A DNA stretch of 9,436 bases. Origin: Pseudomonadota bacterium. Lineage in GTDB: Bacteria > Pseudomonadota > Alphaproteobacteria > Ferrovibrionales > Ferrovibrionaceae. A program made the position numbers and the translations under genes. The stretch spans positions 1 to 9,436 of the forward strand of contig JAJYTL010000104.1 in NCBI GenBank assembly GCA_021793055.1, in the 5' to 3' direction. The first letter of the stretch is position 1; every line of letters begins with the position of its first letter. The notes below the pieces were generated by a model that did not search any database, was not told the origin of the DNA, and was given only the letters and a program-made list of their open reading frames with translations. This document shows, piece after piece, positions 1 through 6,379 of this stretch.

Positions 1-511
1 GCTCGGCCTTGCAGGCCTCGTTGGTGCAGCGCCGGCTGGAGCCGGCGCCGACCGAAAGCGACGGGCTGCCGCAAACGGCGCAGAAGCCGTGCCGCGCGTG
101 CCAATCGGTGAAGGAGCGCGCCTGGGCGAAGATCGCGATCTCGCCGGCGGCGAGATTCGGCGCGATCGAGCGGGCGTCGATGAACTTGCCCCAGGCGGCG
201 AGCTTGTCGGGCGCCGCCCACGCCGCGTCGATGGCGAAATGCGCGATGCCGTCGTCGAGCCCGAGTAGCACCACGCTCGCACCGGCGGCGATCAGATCGG
301 CGACCTCGGCCGCCGGACGCCAATCGAGCCGCGCCTGGGATTCGAAGCGGATCGGGGCCTTGAGCTCGCGCAGCGGCAGGAACCGGCTCGTCCCATCGCG
401 CAGCGCCGCCGCCAGCCAGGCCTTGTCGTGGCGGCGGTTGACGGCGCGATCGAGCGGATTGGCGCTGAAGGTGACTGGCGAAGACAGGATTGGCGTTCCA
501 AGCTCGTTCAT
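1..511 (-). CDS. nudC: NAD+/NADH pyrophosphatase NudC (N-terminal part, cut by the left edge)
   Basis: The visible part encodes 170 residues from an ATG at 511-509; the catalytic Nudix half lies outside the window. NudC hydrolyses NAD(H) to NMN(H) and AMP and can remove NAD caps from RNA in the cytoplasm. The decisive signature is the zinc ribbon C144-x2-C147-x14-C162-x4-C167, which has the same spacing as I recall for Escherichia coli NudC, preceded by the family-typical stretch 'DWHARHGFC' (136-144). Residues 1-130 form the variable N-terminal domain, starting MNELGTPIL and containing LDWRPAAEVADLIAAGA. No strong Shine-Dalgarno precedes the ATG, but no in-frame upstream start looks better. 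The gene is divergent from the SDR gene at 647, with 135 bases between the two starts. The family call is firm; catalytic competence cannot be judged because the Nudix box is not visible. Confidence 0.93.
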   Translation of the reverse strand, partial: MNELGTPILSSPVTFSANPLDRAVNRRHDKAWLAAALRDGTSRFLPLRELKAPIRFESQARLDWRPAAEVADLIAAGASVVLLGLDDGIAHFAIDAAWAAPDKLAAWGKFIDARSIAPNLAAGEIAIFAQARSFTDWHARHGFCAVCGSPSLSVGAGSSRRCTNEACKAE

Positions 512-607
512 CGCCGGCCAGACTGACACAGGCCACCCCTCCGGGCAACCGCGGCCTTGGCCGGCAGACGATGGCAGACTCACGGCGTCACCCGGCTTTG
601 CGCTAAG

Positions 608-617
608 CTTGGCCAAG
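608..617. repeat. 10-bp perfect palindrome in the nudC/SDR divergent gap
   Basis: CTTGGCCAAG reads identically on both strands and lies 29 bases before the SDR start codon, in the 135-base gap between nudC and the SDR gene. A smaller dyad, CGGCC-TT-GGCCG (552-563), sits about 50 bases upstream and shares the TTGGCC core. Either could be an operator, but such palindromes arise often by chance in DNA this GC-rich. I found no convincing sigma-70 promoter in this gap in either direction. Confidence 0.25.
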
Positions 618-633
618 AAGATCAACCCATCGC

Positions 634-637
634 GGAG
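634..637 (+). promoter_or_regulatory. Ribosome binding site that fixes the SDR start at 647
   Basis: GGAG ends 9 bases before the ATG at 647. The reading frame is open upstream to an ATG at 557, but that start has no such site, and the family's N-terminal beta-strand and TGxxGxxG loop begin right after the ATG at 647. The 30 extra residues of the longer version look like read-through of non-coding DNA. Confidence 0.6.
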
Positions 638-646
638 CTTCACGCC

Positions 647-1633
647 ATGCCCAGCGCCTTCGTCACCGGCGGCACCGGATTCGTCGGCCTGAACCTGATC
701 GCGGAGCTCACCGCGCGGGGCTGGACGGTGACCGCACTGCATCGCCCGACCTCGGATCTGACCTATCTCGCCCGCTTTCCGGTCCGGCGCGCCGTCGGCA
801 GCATCACCGATCCGGCCGCGCTCGCCGCCGCGGTGCCGCCGGGGGTCGACGTGGTTTTTCATGTCGCCGGCAACACCAACCAATGGTCGCGGCAAAACGA
901 CGCGCAGACGCGGGACAACGTCGACGGCACCGAAAACGTCGTCCGCGCGGCGCTGCAGGCCGGCGCCAAGCGGCTCATCCATACCTCGTCGATCTCAGCC
1001 TACGGCGACATCGGCGGCCGGCTCGAGGAGAGCACGCCCTCGCGCGCCGCGCGTTCCTGGATCAACTACCAGCGCACCAAATGGCTCGGCGAGGAAAAGG
1101 TGCGGGCCGGCATCGCGCAGGGCCTGCCGGCGGTGATCATGAATCCGGGCGGCATCCTCGGCCCCTACGATCTCCATACCTGGGCCCGGCTCTTCGTCCT
1201 GATCGACAAGGGCGGCCTGCCGGGCATCCCGCCCGGGGTCACCTCGTTTGCCCATGTGCGCGAGGTGGTGAAGGCCCATATCACCGCCGTGGAACACGGC
1301 CGCGTCGGCGAGAACTATCTTCTCGCCGGCACCGACGCGAGCTATCTCGATCTTTTCACCGCCATCGGCCGGGTCATGGGCAAGCCGATCCCGAAGCGCG
1401 TCCTGCTGGCCACCTTCCTGCGGCTCTATGCCCGCATCGACACCGCCCTCGCCGCGCTGAAAGGCAAGCCACCGACGCTGACGCCGGAAATGGCGGCCTC
1501 GACCACCCGGCGCCTCAACGTGCCCTCGACCAAGGCGCAACGCGAACTCGGCTTTCGCACCGTGCCGCTCGAGACCATGGTCAAGGATTGCTACGACTGG
1601 CTGTTGGCGGAGGGCAAGCTCGGCCGCGGCTGA
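647..1633 (+). CDS. Extended SDR: NAD-dependent epimerase/dehydratase, dihydroflavonol-4-reductase-like
   Basis: A 328-residue cytoplasmic NAD(P)-dependent oxidoreductase or epimerase of the extended short-chain dehydrogenase/reductase superfamily. The Rossmann dinucleotide loop is TGGTGFVG at residues 7-14, followed by FHVAG (71-75), the active-site strand HTSSISAYG (112-120; S114/S115 as candidate catalytic serine) and the catalytic YQRTK pair (Y141, K145). 'MNPGGILGPYD' (165-175) matches the substrate-side loop of this family. The C-terminal part (about 230-320) is the variable substrate domain, so the substrate cannot be read from sequence. The nearest styles known to me are dihydroflavonol-reductase-like and HpnA-like sugar/sterol-type SDRs, but nothing here supports a hopanoid role. 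The start at 647 is chosen from GGAG at 634-637 and from the fold beginning at residue 3. The gene appears to be a single transcription unit, bounded upstream by divergent nudC and downstream by a hairpin. Confidence 0.9.
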   Translation: MPSAFVTGGTGFVGLNLIAELTARGWTVTALHRPTSDLTYLARFPVRRAVGSITDPAALAAAVPPGVDVVFHVAGNTNQWSRQNDAQTRDNVDGTENVVRAALQAGAKRLIHTSSISAYGDIGGRLEESTPSRAARSWINYQRTKWLGEEKVRAGIAQGLPAVIMNPGGILGPYDLHTWARLFVLIDKGGLPGIPPGVTSFAHVREVVKAHITAVEHGRVGENYLLAGTDASYLDLFTAIGRVMGKPIPKRVLLATFLRLYARIDTALAALKGKPPTLTPEMAASTTRRLNVPSTKAQRELGFRTVPLETMVKDCYDWLLAEGKLGRG

Positions 1634-1635
1634 CC

Positions 1636-1653
1636 GGCCGCGTTCGCGCGGCC
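1636..1653 (+). terminator. GC-rich hairpin immediately after the SDR stop codon
   Basis: GGCCGCG (1636-1642), loop TTCG, CGCGGCC (1647-1653): a perfect 7-bp stem with a 4-base loop, starting 3 bases after the TGA at 1631-1633. There is no downstream T-run, so it is not a classical intrinsic terminator. In GC-rich genomes such hairpins may still aid termination or protect the 3' end. A second GGGCCGCGG follows at 1662-1670 and could pair as an alternative. Position and symmetry are seen directly; function is inferred. Confidence 0.45.
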
Positions 1654-1716
1654 CGGCGGACGGGCCGCGGATTCCGCCCTGGTTTGCCTAACCATCCTCG
1701 GCTATCCTCGCCGCCT

Positions 1717-1746
1717 TTCAAGCCGTCCGGCCGATCCCCATATAAG
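1717..1746 (+). promoter_or_regulatory. Weak candidate promoter upstream of pmbA
   Basis: TATAAG (1741-1746) matches five of six bases of the sigma-70 -10 box and is one of the few AT-rich spots in the 191-base gap between the SDR gene and pmbA. The best-placed -35 partner is TTCAAG (1717-1722) with an 18-base spacer, which matches only three of six consensus bases. A transcript from here would carry a leader of about 70 bases before the ATG at 1825. This is the best candidate I can see for the pmbA-cysQ unit. Confidence 0.25.
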
Positions 1747-1824
1747 GGATGACATCCGGCAGCCCGGAGCCGGCCGGGCCAAAGCCCCGAAGTTGTGTCC
1801 AACCCGTTGTTGTCGAAGATAAAC

Positions 1825-3192
1825 ATGATTCTTGCCGATAAGACCCAGGAACCCAAGGTACGGGAAGAGCTCGATCGCGCCCAGCGCTTGGTCGCGCTGG
1901 CCATGGCGGCGGGTGCCGAGACGGCGGACGCGATCTCGATCGCCGCAATATCGGAGAGCGTCTCGTGGCGCCTCGGCAAGGCCGAGGAGATCGAGCGCTC
2001 CGAGGGCCGCGATCTCGGCCTGCGCGTCCTCATCGGCCGGCGCCAAGCCTTCGTCTCCACCTCCGAGGTGAGCGAAAAGGCGCTCCAGGCCACGGTCGAG
2101 CGCGCGCTCGCCATGGCGCGCGCCGCGCCCGAAGACCCCTATTGCGGCCTCGCCGACAATGATCTTCTCGCCACCGCGCTCGACGATTTGGAGCTCGCCG
2201 ATGCGGCGGAGCCGACGCCCGAGCAATTGATCGAGCGCGCCCGCGCCGCCGAGGCGGCGGCGCTCGCCGTGCCAGGGGTCACCAATTCGGAAGGGGCGAG
2301 CGCCGATTCCGGGCGCGGCTTCGTCGCGCTGGCGACCAGCGCCGGTTTCGCGGCCGCCTATGTCGGCACCCAGCACAGCACTGCGGTCAGCGTCATCGCC
2401 GGCACCGATACCGGCATGGAGCGCGATTACGATTTCATGTCGGCGCGCTTTCTCGGCGATCTCGAGGACGCGGCGGCCATCGGGCACCGCGCCGGCGAGT
2501 TGGCGGTGCGCCGGCTCAAGCCGCGCAAGGTCAAGAGCGCGCGCGTGCCGATCGTCTTCGCTCCGCGAGTCGCGCACAGCCTGCTCGGCCATCTCGCCTC
2601 GGCCATCGCGGGCCCCAATGTCGCTCGCGGCACGAGCTTCCTCAAGGACAAGCTCGGCGAAGCCGTTTTCGCGCCGGGCATCCGCGTCGTCGACGATCCG
2701 CGCCGCCGCCGCGGCTTGCGCTCCAAGCCCTTCGACGGCGAAGGCGTCCGCACCGCGCGCCACGTGGTGATCGAGGACGGGCGGCTCACCACCTGGTTGC
2801 TCGACAGCGCCTCGGCGCGCCAGCTCGGGCTCCGCTCCACCGGCCACGCGAGCCGTGGCACCGCCTCACCGCCCGCGCCCGGACCGAGCAACTTCTATCT
2901 CGAACCGGGCCCGGTGACCCCGGCCGAGCTGATGTCGGATATTACCAGCGGCATCTATGTCACCGAGCTGATCGGCTTCGGCATCAATCCGGTGACCGGA
3001 GATTACAGCCGTGGCGCGAGCGGTTTCTGGATCGAGAACGGCGAGATCGCCTATCCGGTCTCCGAGATCACCATCGCCGGCAACCTGATCGCCATGTTCC
3101 AGAATCTCTCGGCCGCGAACGACCTGGCCTTCAAGTACGGCACCGACGCGCCGACGATCCGGATCGAGGGCATGACGGTGGCGGGACAATGA
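1825..3192 (+). CDS. pmbA: PmbA/TldE subunit, TldD/PmbA family
   Basis: A 455-residue protein, close to the usual length of about 450. PmbA (TldE) pairs with TldD to form a cytoplasmic heterodimeric metalloprotease that processes small peptides such as microcin B17 precursor and the antitoxin CcdA; TldD carries the HExxxH zinc motif. That motif is absent here, as expected for the PmbA partner. Family signatures seen: ERSEGRDLGLRVLIGRRQA (57-75) followed by VSTSE, KPFDGEG in the middle, and GASGFWIENGEIAYPVSE (397-414) then ITIAGNL near the C-terminus. The ATG at 1825 is preferred because GAAG lies 6 bases upstream and the length fits. A GTG at 1795 would add 10 residues with a GAAG only 2 bases away, so it is less likely. 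The stop overlaps the next start by 4 bases (ATGA), implying translational coupling. No tldD is in the window. Confidence 0.92.
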   Translation: MILADKTQEPKVREELDRAQRLVALAMAAGAETADAISIAAISESVSWRLGKAEEIERSEGRDLGLRVLIGRRQAFVSTSEVSEKALQATVERALAMARAAPEDPYCGLADNDLLATALDDLELADAAEPTPEQLIERARAAEAAALAVPGVTNSEGASADSGRGFVALATSAGFAAAYVGTQHSTAVSVIAGTDTGMERDYDFMSARFLGDLEDAAAIGHRAGELAVRRLKPRKVKSARVPIVFAPRVAHSLLGHLASAIAGPNVARGTSFLKDKLGEAVFAPGIRVVDDPRRRRGLRSKPFDGEGVRTARHVVIEDGRLTTWLLDSASARQLGLRSTGHASRGTASPPAPGPSNFYLEPGPVTPAELMSDITSGIYVTELIGFGINPVTGDYSRGASGFWIENGEIAYPVSEITIAGNLIAMFQNLSAANDLAFKYGTDAPTIRIEGMTVAGQ

Positions 3193-4001
3193 CCGAAGGG
3201 ACCGTCAGCGACATGACGATCGCCGACGCGGACGCCGACCGCGCGCTCCTGGCCGAAGCGGTGCGCGAGGCCGGCGCCATCGCCATGCGCTACTTCGGCA
3301 ACCGGCCAAAGGCCTGGGACAAGCATCCGAACGATCCGGTGAGCGAGGCCGATCTCGCGGTCAACGATAGCCTGAAGGCCCGTCTTCTCGCTGCCCGGCC
3401 GGACTACGGCTGGCTGTCCGAGGAAAACGAGGACGACGGCACGCGGCTGAAGACGCGGCGCGTCTGGATCGTCGATCCGATCGACGGCACCCGCGCCTTC
3501 CTGCAGGCGAAGCCGGAATTCGCGGTTTCGGTGGCGCTTGTCGAGGCCGGCGCGCCGCTGCTCGGCGCGGTCTACAACCCGGCAACCGAGGAATTCTTCG
3601 ATGCCGTGGCCGGCCGGGGCGCGGCCCTGAACGGCGCCGCAATCTTCGCCAGCGAGCGCAAGAGTTTCGCCGGCGGGCGCTTTCTCGCCAGCCCGCGCAC
3701 CATCACCCGCTACGGCTGGCGCGAGATGGCGCCCGGTGCCGAGTTCGCCGAGGTTTTTTCCATCGCCTATCGCCTGGCGCGAGTCGCCGCCGGCATGGCC
3801 GATGCCGCGATCTCGCTCGCGGCCAAGAACGATTGGGATATCGCCGCCGCCGATCTCATCGTGCGCGAGGCGGGCGGCTTGTGCACCACCGAGGACGGCG
3901 GCGGCTTCCGCTTCAACGGCGCCACGCCGCGCCACCCGTCGGTGGTGGCGTCCGGCCCGCGGTTGCATGGCAAGATTCTCGACATGCTGCGGGCCGCCTG
4001 A
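3189..4001 (+). CDS. cysQ: Inositol-monophosphatase-family phosphatase, probable 3'(2'),5'-bisphosphate nucleotidase CysQ
   Basis: A 270-residue Mg2+-dependent, Li+-sensitive-type phosphatase. Metal and catalytic motifs are all present: DPVSEAD (49-55), SEEN with E79, DPIDGT with D96 and D99 (96-101), and WDIAAADLIVREAGG with D217 (216-230). CysQ dephosphorylates 3'-phosphoadenosine 5'-phosphate to AMP, relieving inhibition from sulfate assimilation. 'DGTRAFLQAKPEFAVSVALV' resembles alphaproteobacterial CysQ-like proteins more than SuhB inositol monophosphatases, but substrate choice within this family is hard to read from sequence; histidinol-phosphatase or inositol-phosphatase activity remains possible. 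The start ATG overlaps the pmbA stop. An in-frame ATG at 3213, 12 bases after GAAGGGA, is an alternative that would drop 8 residues and leave all motifs intact. Co-transcription with pmbA is very likely. Confidence 0.88.
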   Translation: MTEGTVSDMTIADADADRALLAEAVREAGAIAMRYFGNRPKAWDKHPNDPVSEADLAVNDSLKARLLAARPDYGWLSEENEDDGTRLKTRRVWIVDPIDGTRAFLQAKPEFAVSVALVEAGAPLLGAVYNPATEEFFDAVAGRGAALNGAAIFASERKSFAGGRFLASPRTITRYGWREMAPGAEFAEVFSIAYRLARVAAGMADAAISLAAKNDWDIAAADLIVREAGGLCTTEDGGGFRFNGATPRHPSVVASGPRLHGKILDMLRAA

Positions 4002-4041
4002 GTCGGTGCCAGCTTAAAGCCGCGCGATAACCGCCTCAGGC
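3996..4041. repeat. Inverted repeat bracketing the convergent stop codons
   Basis: GCCTGAG (3996-4002) and CTCAGGC (4035-4041) are perfect 7-base complementary arms separated by 32 bases, each arm containing the TGA stop of one convergent gene. The intervening 32 bases hold no clear hairpin or T-run, so I see no intrinsic terminator between the phosphatase and Mo-enzyme genes. The symmetry may simply reflect two genes ending in similar codons, but it could act as a weak bidirectional terminator. Confidence 0.25.
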
Positions 4042-6111
4042 CGGGCGAATCCAGATCGCCGTGTCGTGAAAGGCGGCGCCGCCGGCGGGCGGCGCCGCAT
4101 CGGCGCCGACCAGGCAGTTGATGCCGATGCCCTCGACGAAGGCGGCGTTCGGCCACAGCCCCTCAAACACCACGACGCCGCGCTGCAAGCCGCCGAACGG
4201 CTCGGCGTGAACTACGACGTTGCCGCGTCGGTTGCCGAGGCGGACCGCGTCTCCGGCCTTAAGCCCGAGGGCCGCAAGATCGTCGGGATGGATTTTCGCT
4301 TGCGGCCGGCCCTCGCGCGCGATCCCGCTCGGGGTTTCGTTGAAGGTGGTGTTGAGGAAGCTCCGCGCCGGCGCGGTGACGAGACGGAAGGGATGCTCAG
4401 CGCTTGGCGCCTCGATCACCGCCAAGTGATCGGGAAGCCGCGGCATCACCGCGTGATCCGGCCCGATCCGCGACCAATCGGGCGCGAAGTGGAACTTGCC
4501 GTCCGGGTTCGGAAAGCCGTTCAGGAAATGCGCGGTCGCGAAATCCGGCTGGCAATCGTGGCCGCCGGCGTCGAGCACCGTCGCCGCGTCGGGCCAGCCC
4601 GAGGCCTTGAGCGAGTAGTCGATCAATTCCATCGCCGACATCCCGAAAGCCGGATGCTCGGCGCCGAGACGCTTCGCCAGCGCGCAATGGACTTCGTGGT
4701 TCGAGCGCGCCTCGGCAAAGGGCTCGATCACCTTGGGGCCGATCTGGATGTATTGGTGGCCGCCGCCGAGATAGACGTCGTCGTGCTCAAGAAAGGTCGT
4801 CGCCGGCAAGACGATATCGGCGAATTTCGCCGTCTCGGTCATGAACTGCTCGTGCACGCAGAGAAACAGATCCTCGCGCCCGAGACCCTGCTGAACGAGA
4901 TGCGATTCCGGTGCCACCACGGCGGGATTGGTGTTCTGCACCAGCATCGCGGTGACTGGCGGTCCCCGCCCGAGATCTCCCTTGTCGCCGGTCAGCACCG
5001 GGCCGATGCGCGACATGTCGAGGCTGCGGATGCTCGGATCGCGCCGGTCGTAGCCCTGCACGAAGGTGCTGTCCCAATGATAGATCGCGCTGTTGACGAA
5101 AAACGCGCCGCCGCCCTTGTGTTTCCAGGCGCCGGTGACGGCCGGAAGGCAGGACGCCGCGTGCATGTTGGCGGCGCCGTTCCGCGAGCGCGAGAAGCCG
5201 TAGCCGAGGCGAAGGAAACTCCGCTTGGTGGTGCCGTAGAGCTTGGCGAAGGCCTCGATCTCGGCGACGTCGAGGCCGGTGATCGCCGCCGCCCAGGCCG
5301 GTGGCCGTTCGGCGACGTGGCGGGCGAGCTCGTCCGGCACGTCGGTATAGCGGCGTAGATAGTCCCAGTCGGCGTAGCCGTCGCGAAACAGCACGTGCAT
5401 GACCGCACAGGCGAGCGCGCCGTCGCTGCCGGGACGCAACGCGAGATGGATGTCCGCCGCCTCGGCCGTGGCGTTGCGATAGGGATCGACGACCACGATC
5501 TTGGCGCCGTTGCCCTTGCGCGCGCGGGCGGCGTGGGTCATCACGTTGACTTGTGTATGCACCGCGTTGGTGCCCCAGATGACGATCAAGTCGCTGTCGG
5601 CCATCTCGCGCGGATCGACGCCGCGATCCTCGCCTGCCCCGGCGCGCCAGCCGCCGCGCGCCAGTGTGCTGCAGATCGTCGTTTGCTCGCCGGAATAGCG
5701 CATGACGTAACGTAACCGGTTGATGCCATCGCGCTGCACCAGCCCCATGGTGCCGGCGTAGTAGTAGGGCCAGACCGCTTCGGTGCCGTCGCGGGCGGCC
5801 GCAGCCCGGAATGCCGCGGCGGTAAGGTCGAGGGCATCGTCCCAGGAGATCGTGCGGAACTCGCCAGCGCCCTTGGCCCCGACCCGCTGCAGCGGCCGGG
5901 CCAGCCGGTTTGGGTGATGCACCCGCTCGGCATAGCGGGCGACCTTGGCGCAGATCACGCCGGCGGTATAGGTGTTCAGCGCCGAGCCGTGGATACGGCC
6001 GATGGTCGAGCCGTCCTTCAGCTCGACCTCGAGACCGCAGGTCGACGGGCAATCGTGCGGGCAGACCGAACGCGCGACACGGTTGCGGCGGGGCGCGGGC
6101 GCGAAATTCAT
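4036..6111 (-). CDS. Molybdopterin (bis-MGD) oxidoreductase with N-terminal [4Fe-4S] site, DMSO-reductase superfamily
   Basis: A 691-residue catalytic-subunit-like protein. Near the N-terminus C17-x3-C21-x3-C25-x28-C54 is the [4Fe-4S] pattern, opening with CPHDCPSTCG and followed by ICAKVARYAERVHHPNRLARP (split here as residues 53-63 and 64-73). Residues about 88-560 form the molybdopterin oxidoreductase domain, with WGTN (179-182), KIVVVDP (204-210) and LRPGSDGAL (225-233) as cofactor-binding motifs. The C-terminal dinucleotide-binding domain runs from about 574 (FRLVTAPARSFLNTTFNE) to the end. C147 or S148 in TTICSTLARGGW is at the usual position of the Mo ligand; that assignment is inference. 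There is no Tat signal: arginines 8-9 lack a following hydrophobic stretch, so the enzyme should be cytoplasmic. No electron-transfer or membrane subunit or Moco chaperone gene is adjacent, and the substrate is unknown. AAGGA 10 bases upstream supports the ATG at 6111. Confidence 0.92.
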   Translation of the reverse strand: MNFAPAPRRNRVARSVCPHDCPSTCGLEVELKDGSTIGRIHGSALNTYTAGVICAKVARYAERVHHPNRLARPLQRVGAKGAGEFRTISWDDALDLTAAAFRAAAARDGTEAVWPYYYAGTMGLVQRDGINRLRYVMRYSGEQTTICSTLARGGWRAGAGEDRGVDPREMADSDLIVIWGTNAVHTQVNVMTHAARARKGNGAKIVVVDPYRNATAEAADIHLALRPGSDGALACAVMHVLFRDGYADWDYLRRYTDVPDELARHVAERPPAWAAAITGLDVAEIEAFAKLYGTTKRSFLRLGYGFSRSRNGAANMHAASCLPAVTGAWKHKGGGAFFVNSAIYHWDSTFVQGYDRRDPSIRSLDMSRIGPVLTGDKGDLGRGPPVTAMLVQNTNPAVVAPESHLVQQGLGREDLFLCVHEQFMTETAKFADIVLPATTFLEHDDVYLGGGHQYIQIGPKVIEPFAEARSNHEVHCALAKRLGAEHPAFGMSAMELIDYSLKASGWPDAATVLDAGGHDCQPDFATAHFLNGFPNPDGKFHFAPDWSRIGPDHAVMPRLPDHLAVIEAPSAEHPFRLVTAPARSFLNTTFNETPSGIAREGRPQAKIHPDDLAALGLKAGDAVRLGNRRGNVVVHAEPFGGLQRGVVVFEGLWPNAAFVEGIGINCLVGADAAPPAGGAAFHDTAIWIRPA

Positions 6112-6121
6112 CTCATCACCA

Positions 6122-6126
6122 TCCTT
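6122..6126 (-). promoter_or_regulatory. Ribosome binding site for the Mo-oxidoreductase gene
   Basis: Read on the minus strand this is AAGGA within GAAGGATGG, ending 10 bases before the ATG at 6111-6109. A nearby out-of-frame ATG (6116-6114) stops after two codons and is not used as a gene start. Confidence 0.6.
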
Positions 6127-6163
6127 CGACGCCGATGCTACGCCGGCGCCTTAGGGCCGACAA

Positions 6164-6194
6164 CGGCGGAGATCGCGAAACCGGCGATCCGCCG
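6164..6194 (-). repeat. 11-bp bulged hairpin in the Mo-enzyme leader
   Basis: Arms GATCGC (6171-6176) and GCGATC (6184-6189) pair perfectly around a 7-base loop. Beyond a two-base bulge (G6169, A6170), CGGCG (6164-6168) pairs with CGCCG (6190-6194). The combined 11 base pairs make this the strongest local secondary structure in the intergenic region. It lies 53 bases upstream of the Mo-enzyme start codon and would be in its 5' leader if transcription starts near 6235. It could be an RNA element, a protein-binding dyad or a REP-like unit; I recognise no known riboswitch class. Confidence 0.5.
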
Positions 6195-6200
6195 CGAAAG

Positions 6201-6215
6201 GCCGGCCGGGCCGGC
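6201..6215. repeat. 15-bp perfect dyad GCCGGCC-G-GGCCGGC
   Basis: Two 7-base arms are perfectly complementary around a single central base, 6 bases from the 6164-6194 hairpin. As RNA it could only fold by opening the innermost pair, so a DNA-level dyad is as likely as an RNA hairpin. Pure G/C composition lowers its significance in this genome. Confidence 0.4.
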
Positions 6216-6220
6216 AACAA

Positions 6221-6240
6221 TCGCATCGCCGGCGGCGCGA
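6221..6240. repeat. 20-bp imperfect palindrome next to the minus-strand -10 candidate
   Basis: TCGC-at-CGCCGGCG-gc-GCGA style symmetry: the inner eight bases 6227-6234 are self-complementary and the outer four bases on each side (6221-6224, 6237-6240) pair, with two non-matching positions on each side. It abuts the TATAAA box at 6242-6247 and would overlap the inferred start site of the Mo-enzyme transcript, the typical position for a repressor operator. The operator role is inference. Confidence 0.35.
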
Positions 6241-6241
6241 T

Positions 6242-6270
6242 TTTATAGCGATCGTGCGTTGCCCGGCTTT
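6242..6270 (-). promoter_or_regulatory. Candidate promoter for the Mo-oxidoreductase gene
   Basis: The minus strand reads TATAAA at 6247-6242, a near-consensus -10 box in an otherwise very GC-rich stretch. The position expected for the -35 box (6270-6265) reads AAAGCC, which is poor, so an activator or another sigma factor may be needed. The predicted start near 6235 would give a leader of about 125 bases containing two or three inverted repeats. Confidence 0.35.
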
Positions 6271-6280
6271 ACCGCGACGC

Positions 6281-6295
6281 GATCTTGCATAGATC
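6281..6295. repeat. Operator-like dyad GATCT-TGCAT-AGATC
   Basis: Perfect 5-base arms around a 5-base spacer. It sits between the two divergent promoter candidates: about 34 bases upstream of the minus-strand -10 and about 32 bases upstream of the plus-strand -35. It is AT-richer than its surroundings, which makes chance symmetry somewhat less likely than for the G/C dyads. It is well placed for a shared regulator of both genes; the regulator is unknown. Confidence 0.35.
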
Positions 6296-6326
6296 AACAG
6301 TGCGGCTCCGGCCGGCCATTCCGGGT

Positions 6327-6355
6327 TTGGCATTTCGCGCGGAAGGCATTAGGCT
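6327..6355 (+). promoter_or_regulatory. Candidate sigma-70 promoter of the IOR-family gene
   Basis: TTGGCA (6327-6332, five of six consensus bases) is separated by 17 bases from TAGGCT (6350-6355), which keeps the three most conserved -10 positions (T1, A2, T6). A start near 6362 would give a leader of about 32 bases ending with the AAGGG ribosome binding site. The -35 and the spacer end each contain GGCATT, so a repeat-binding regulator could occlude this promoter. Confidence 0.45.
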
Positions 6356-6368
6356 TTTTCTTATGCCT
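6344..6368 (+). repeat. AGGCAT / ATGCCT inverted repeat over the IOR -10 and start region
   Basis: AGGCAT (6344-6349) and ATGCCT (6363-6368) are perfect 6-base arms separated by 13 pyrimidine-rich bases (GGCTTTTTCTT). A third copy in direct orientation, GGCATT at 6329-6334, lies exactly 16 bases before the second (6345-6350). The three half-sites cover the -35, -10 and inferred start of the candidate promoter. Confidence 0.4.
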
Positions 6369-6379
6369 GTTGTAAGGCG

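Noticed and set aside
557..646. 30-residue N-terminal extension of the SDR protein
   Set aside because: The Rossmann fold begins immediately after the ATG at 647, which has a GGAG ribosome binding site; the extension has no conserved character.
9..692. 227-codon plus-strand frame across the left edge
   Set aside because: It is antisense to nudC, whose zinc ribbon is unmistakable on the minus strand, and the translation shows no domain.
1702..2847. 381-codon minus-strand frame
   Set aside because: It is antisense to pmbA, with no domain in the translation and no plausible ribosome binding site.
4066..5358. 430-codon plus-strand frame
   Set aside because: It is antisense to the molybdopterin oxidoreductase and has the H/R/A/G-rich composition of a shadow frame.
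6329..6344. Possible sigma-54 promoter (TTGGCA followed by a GC-rich stretch)
   Set aside because: The required GG-N10-GC spacing is not met: GG, not GC, is found at the -12 position. A sigma-70 reading fits better.
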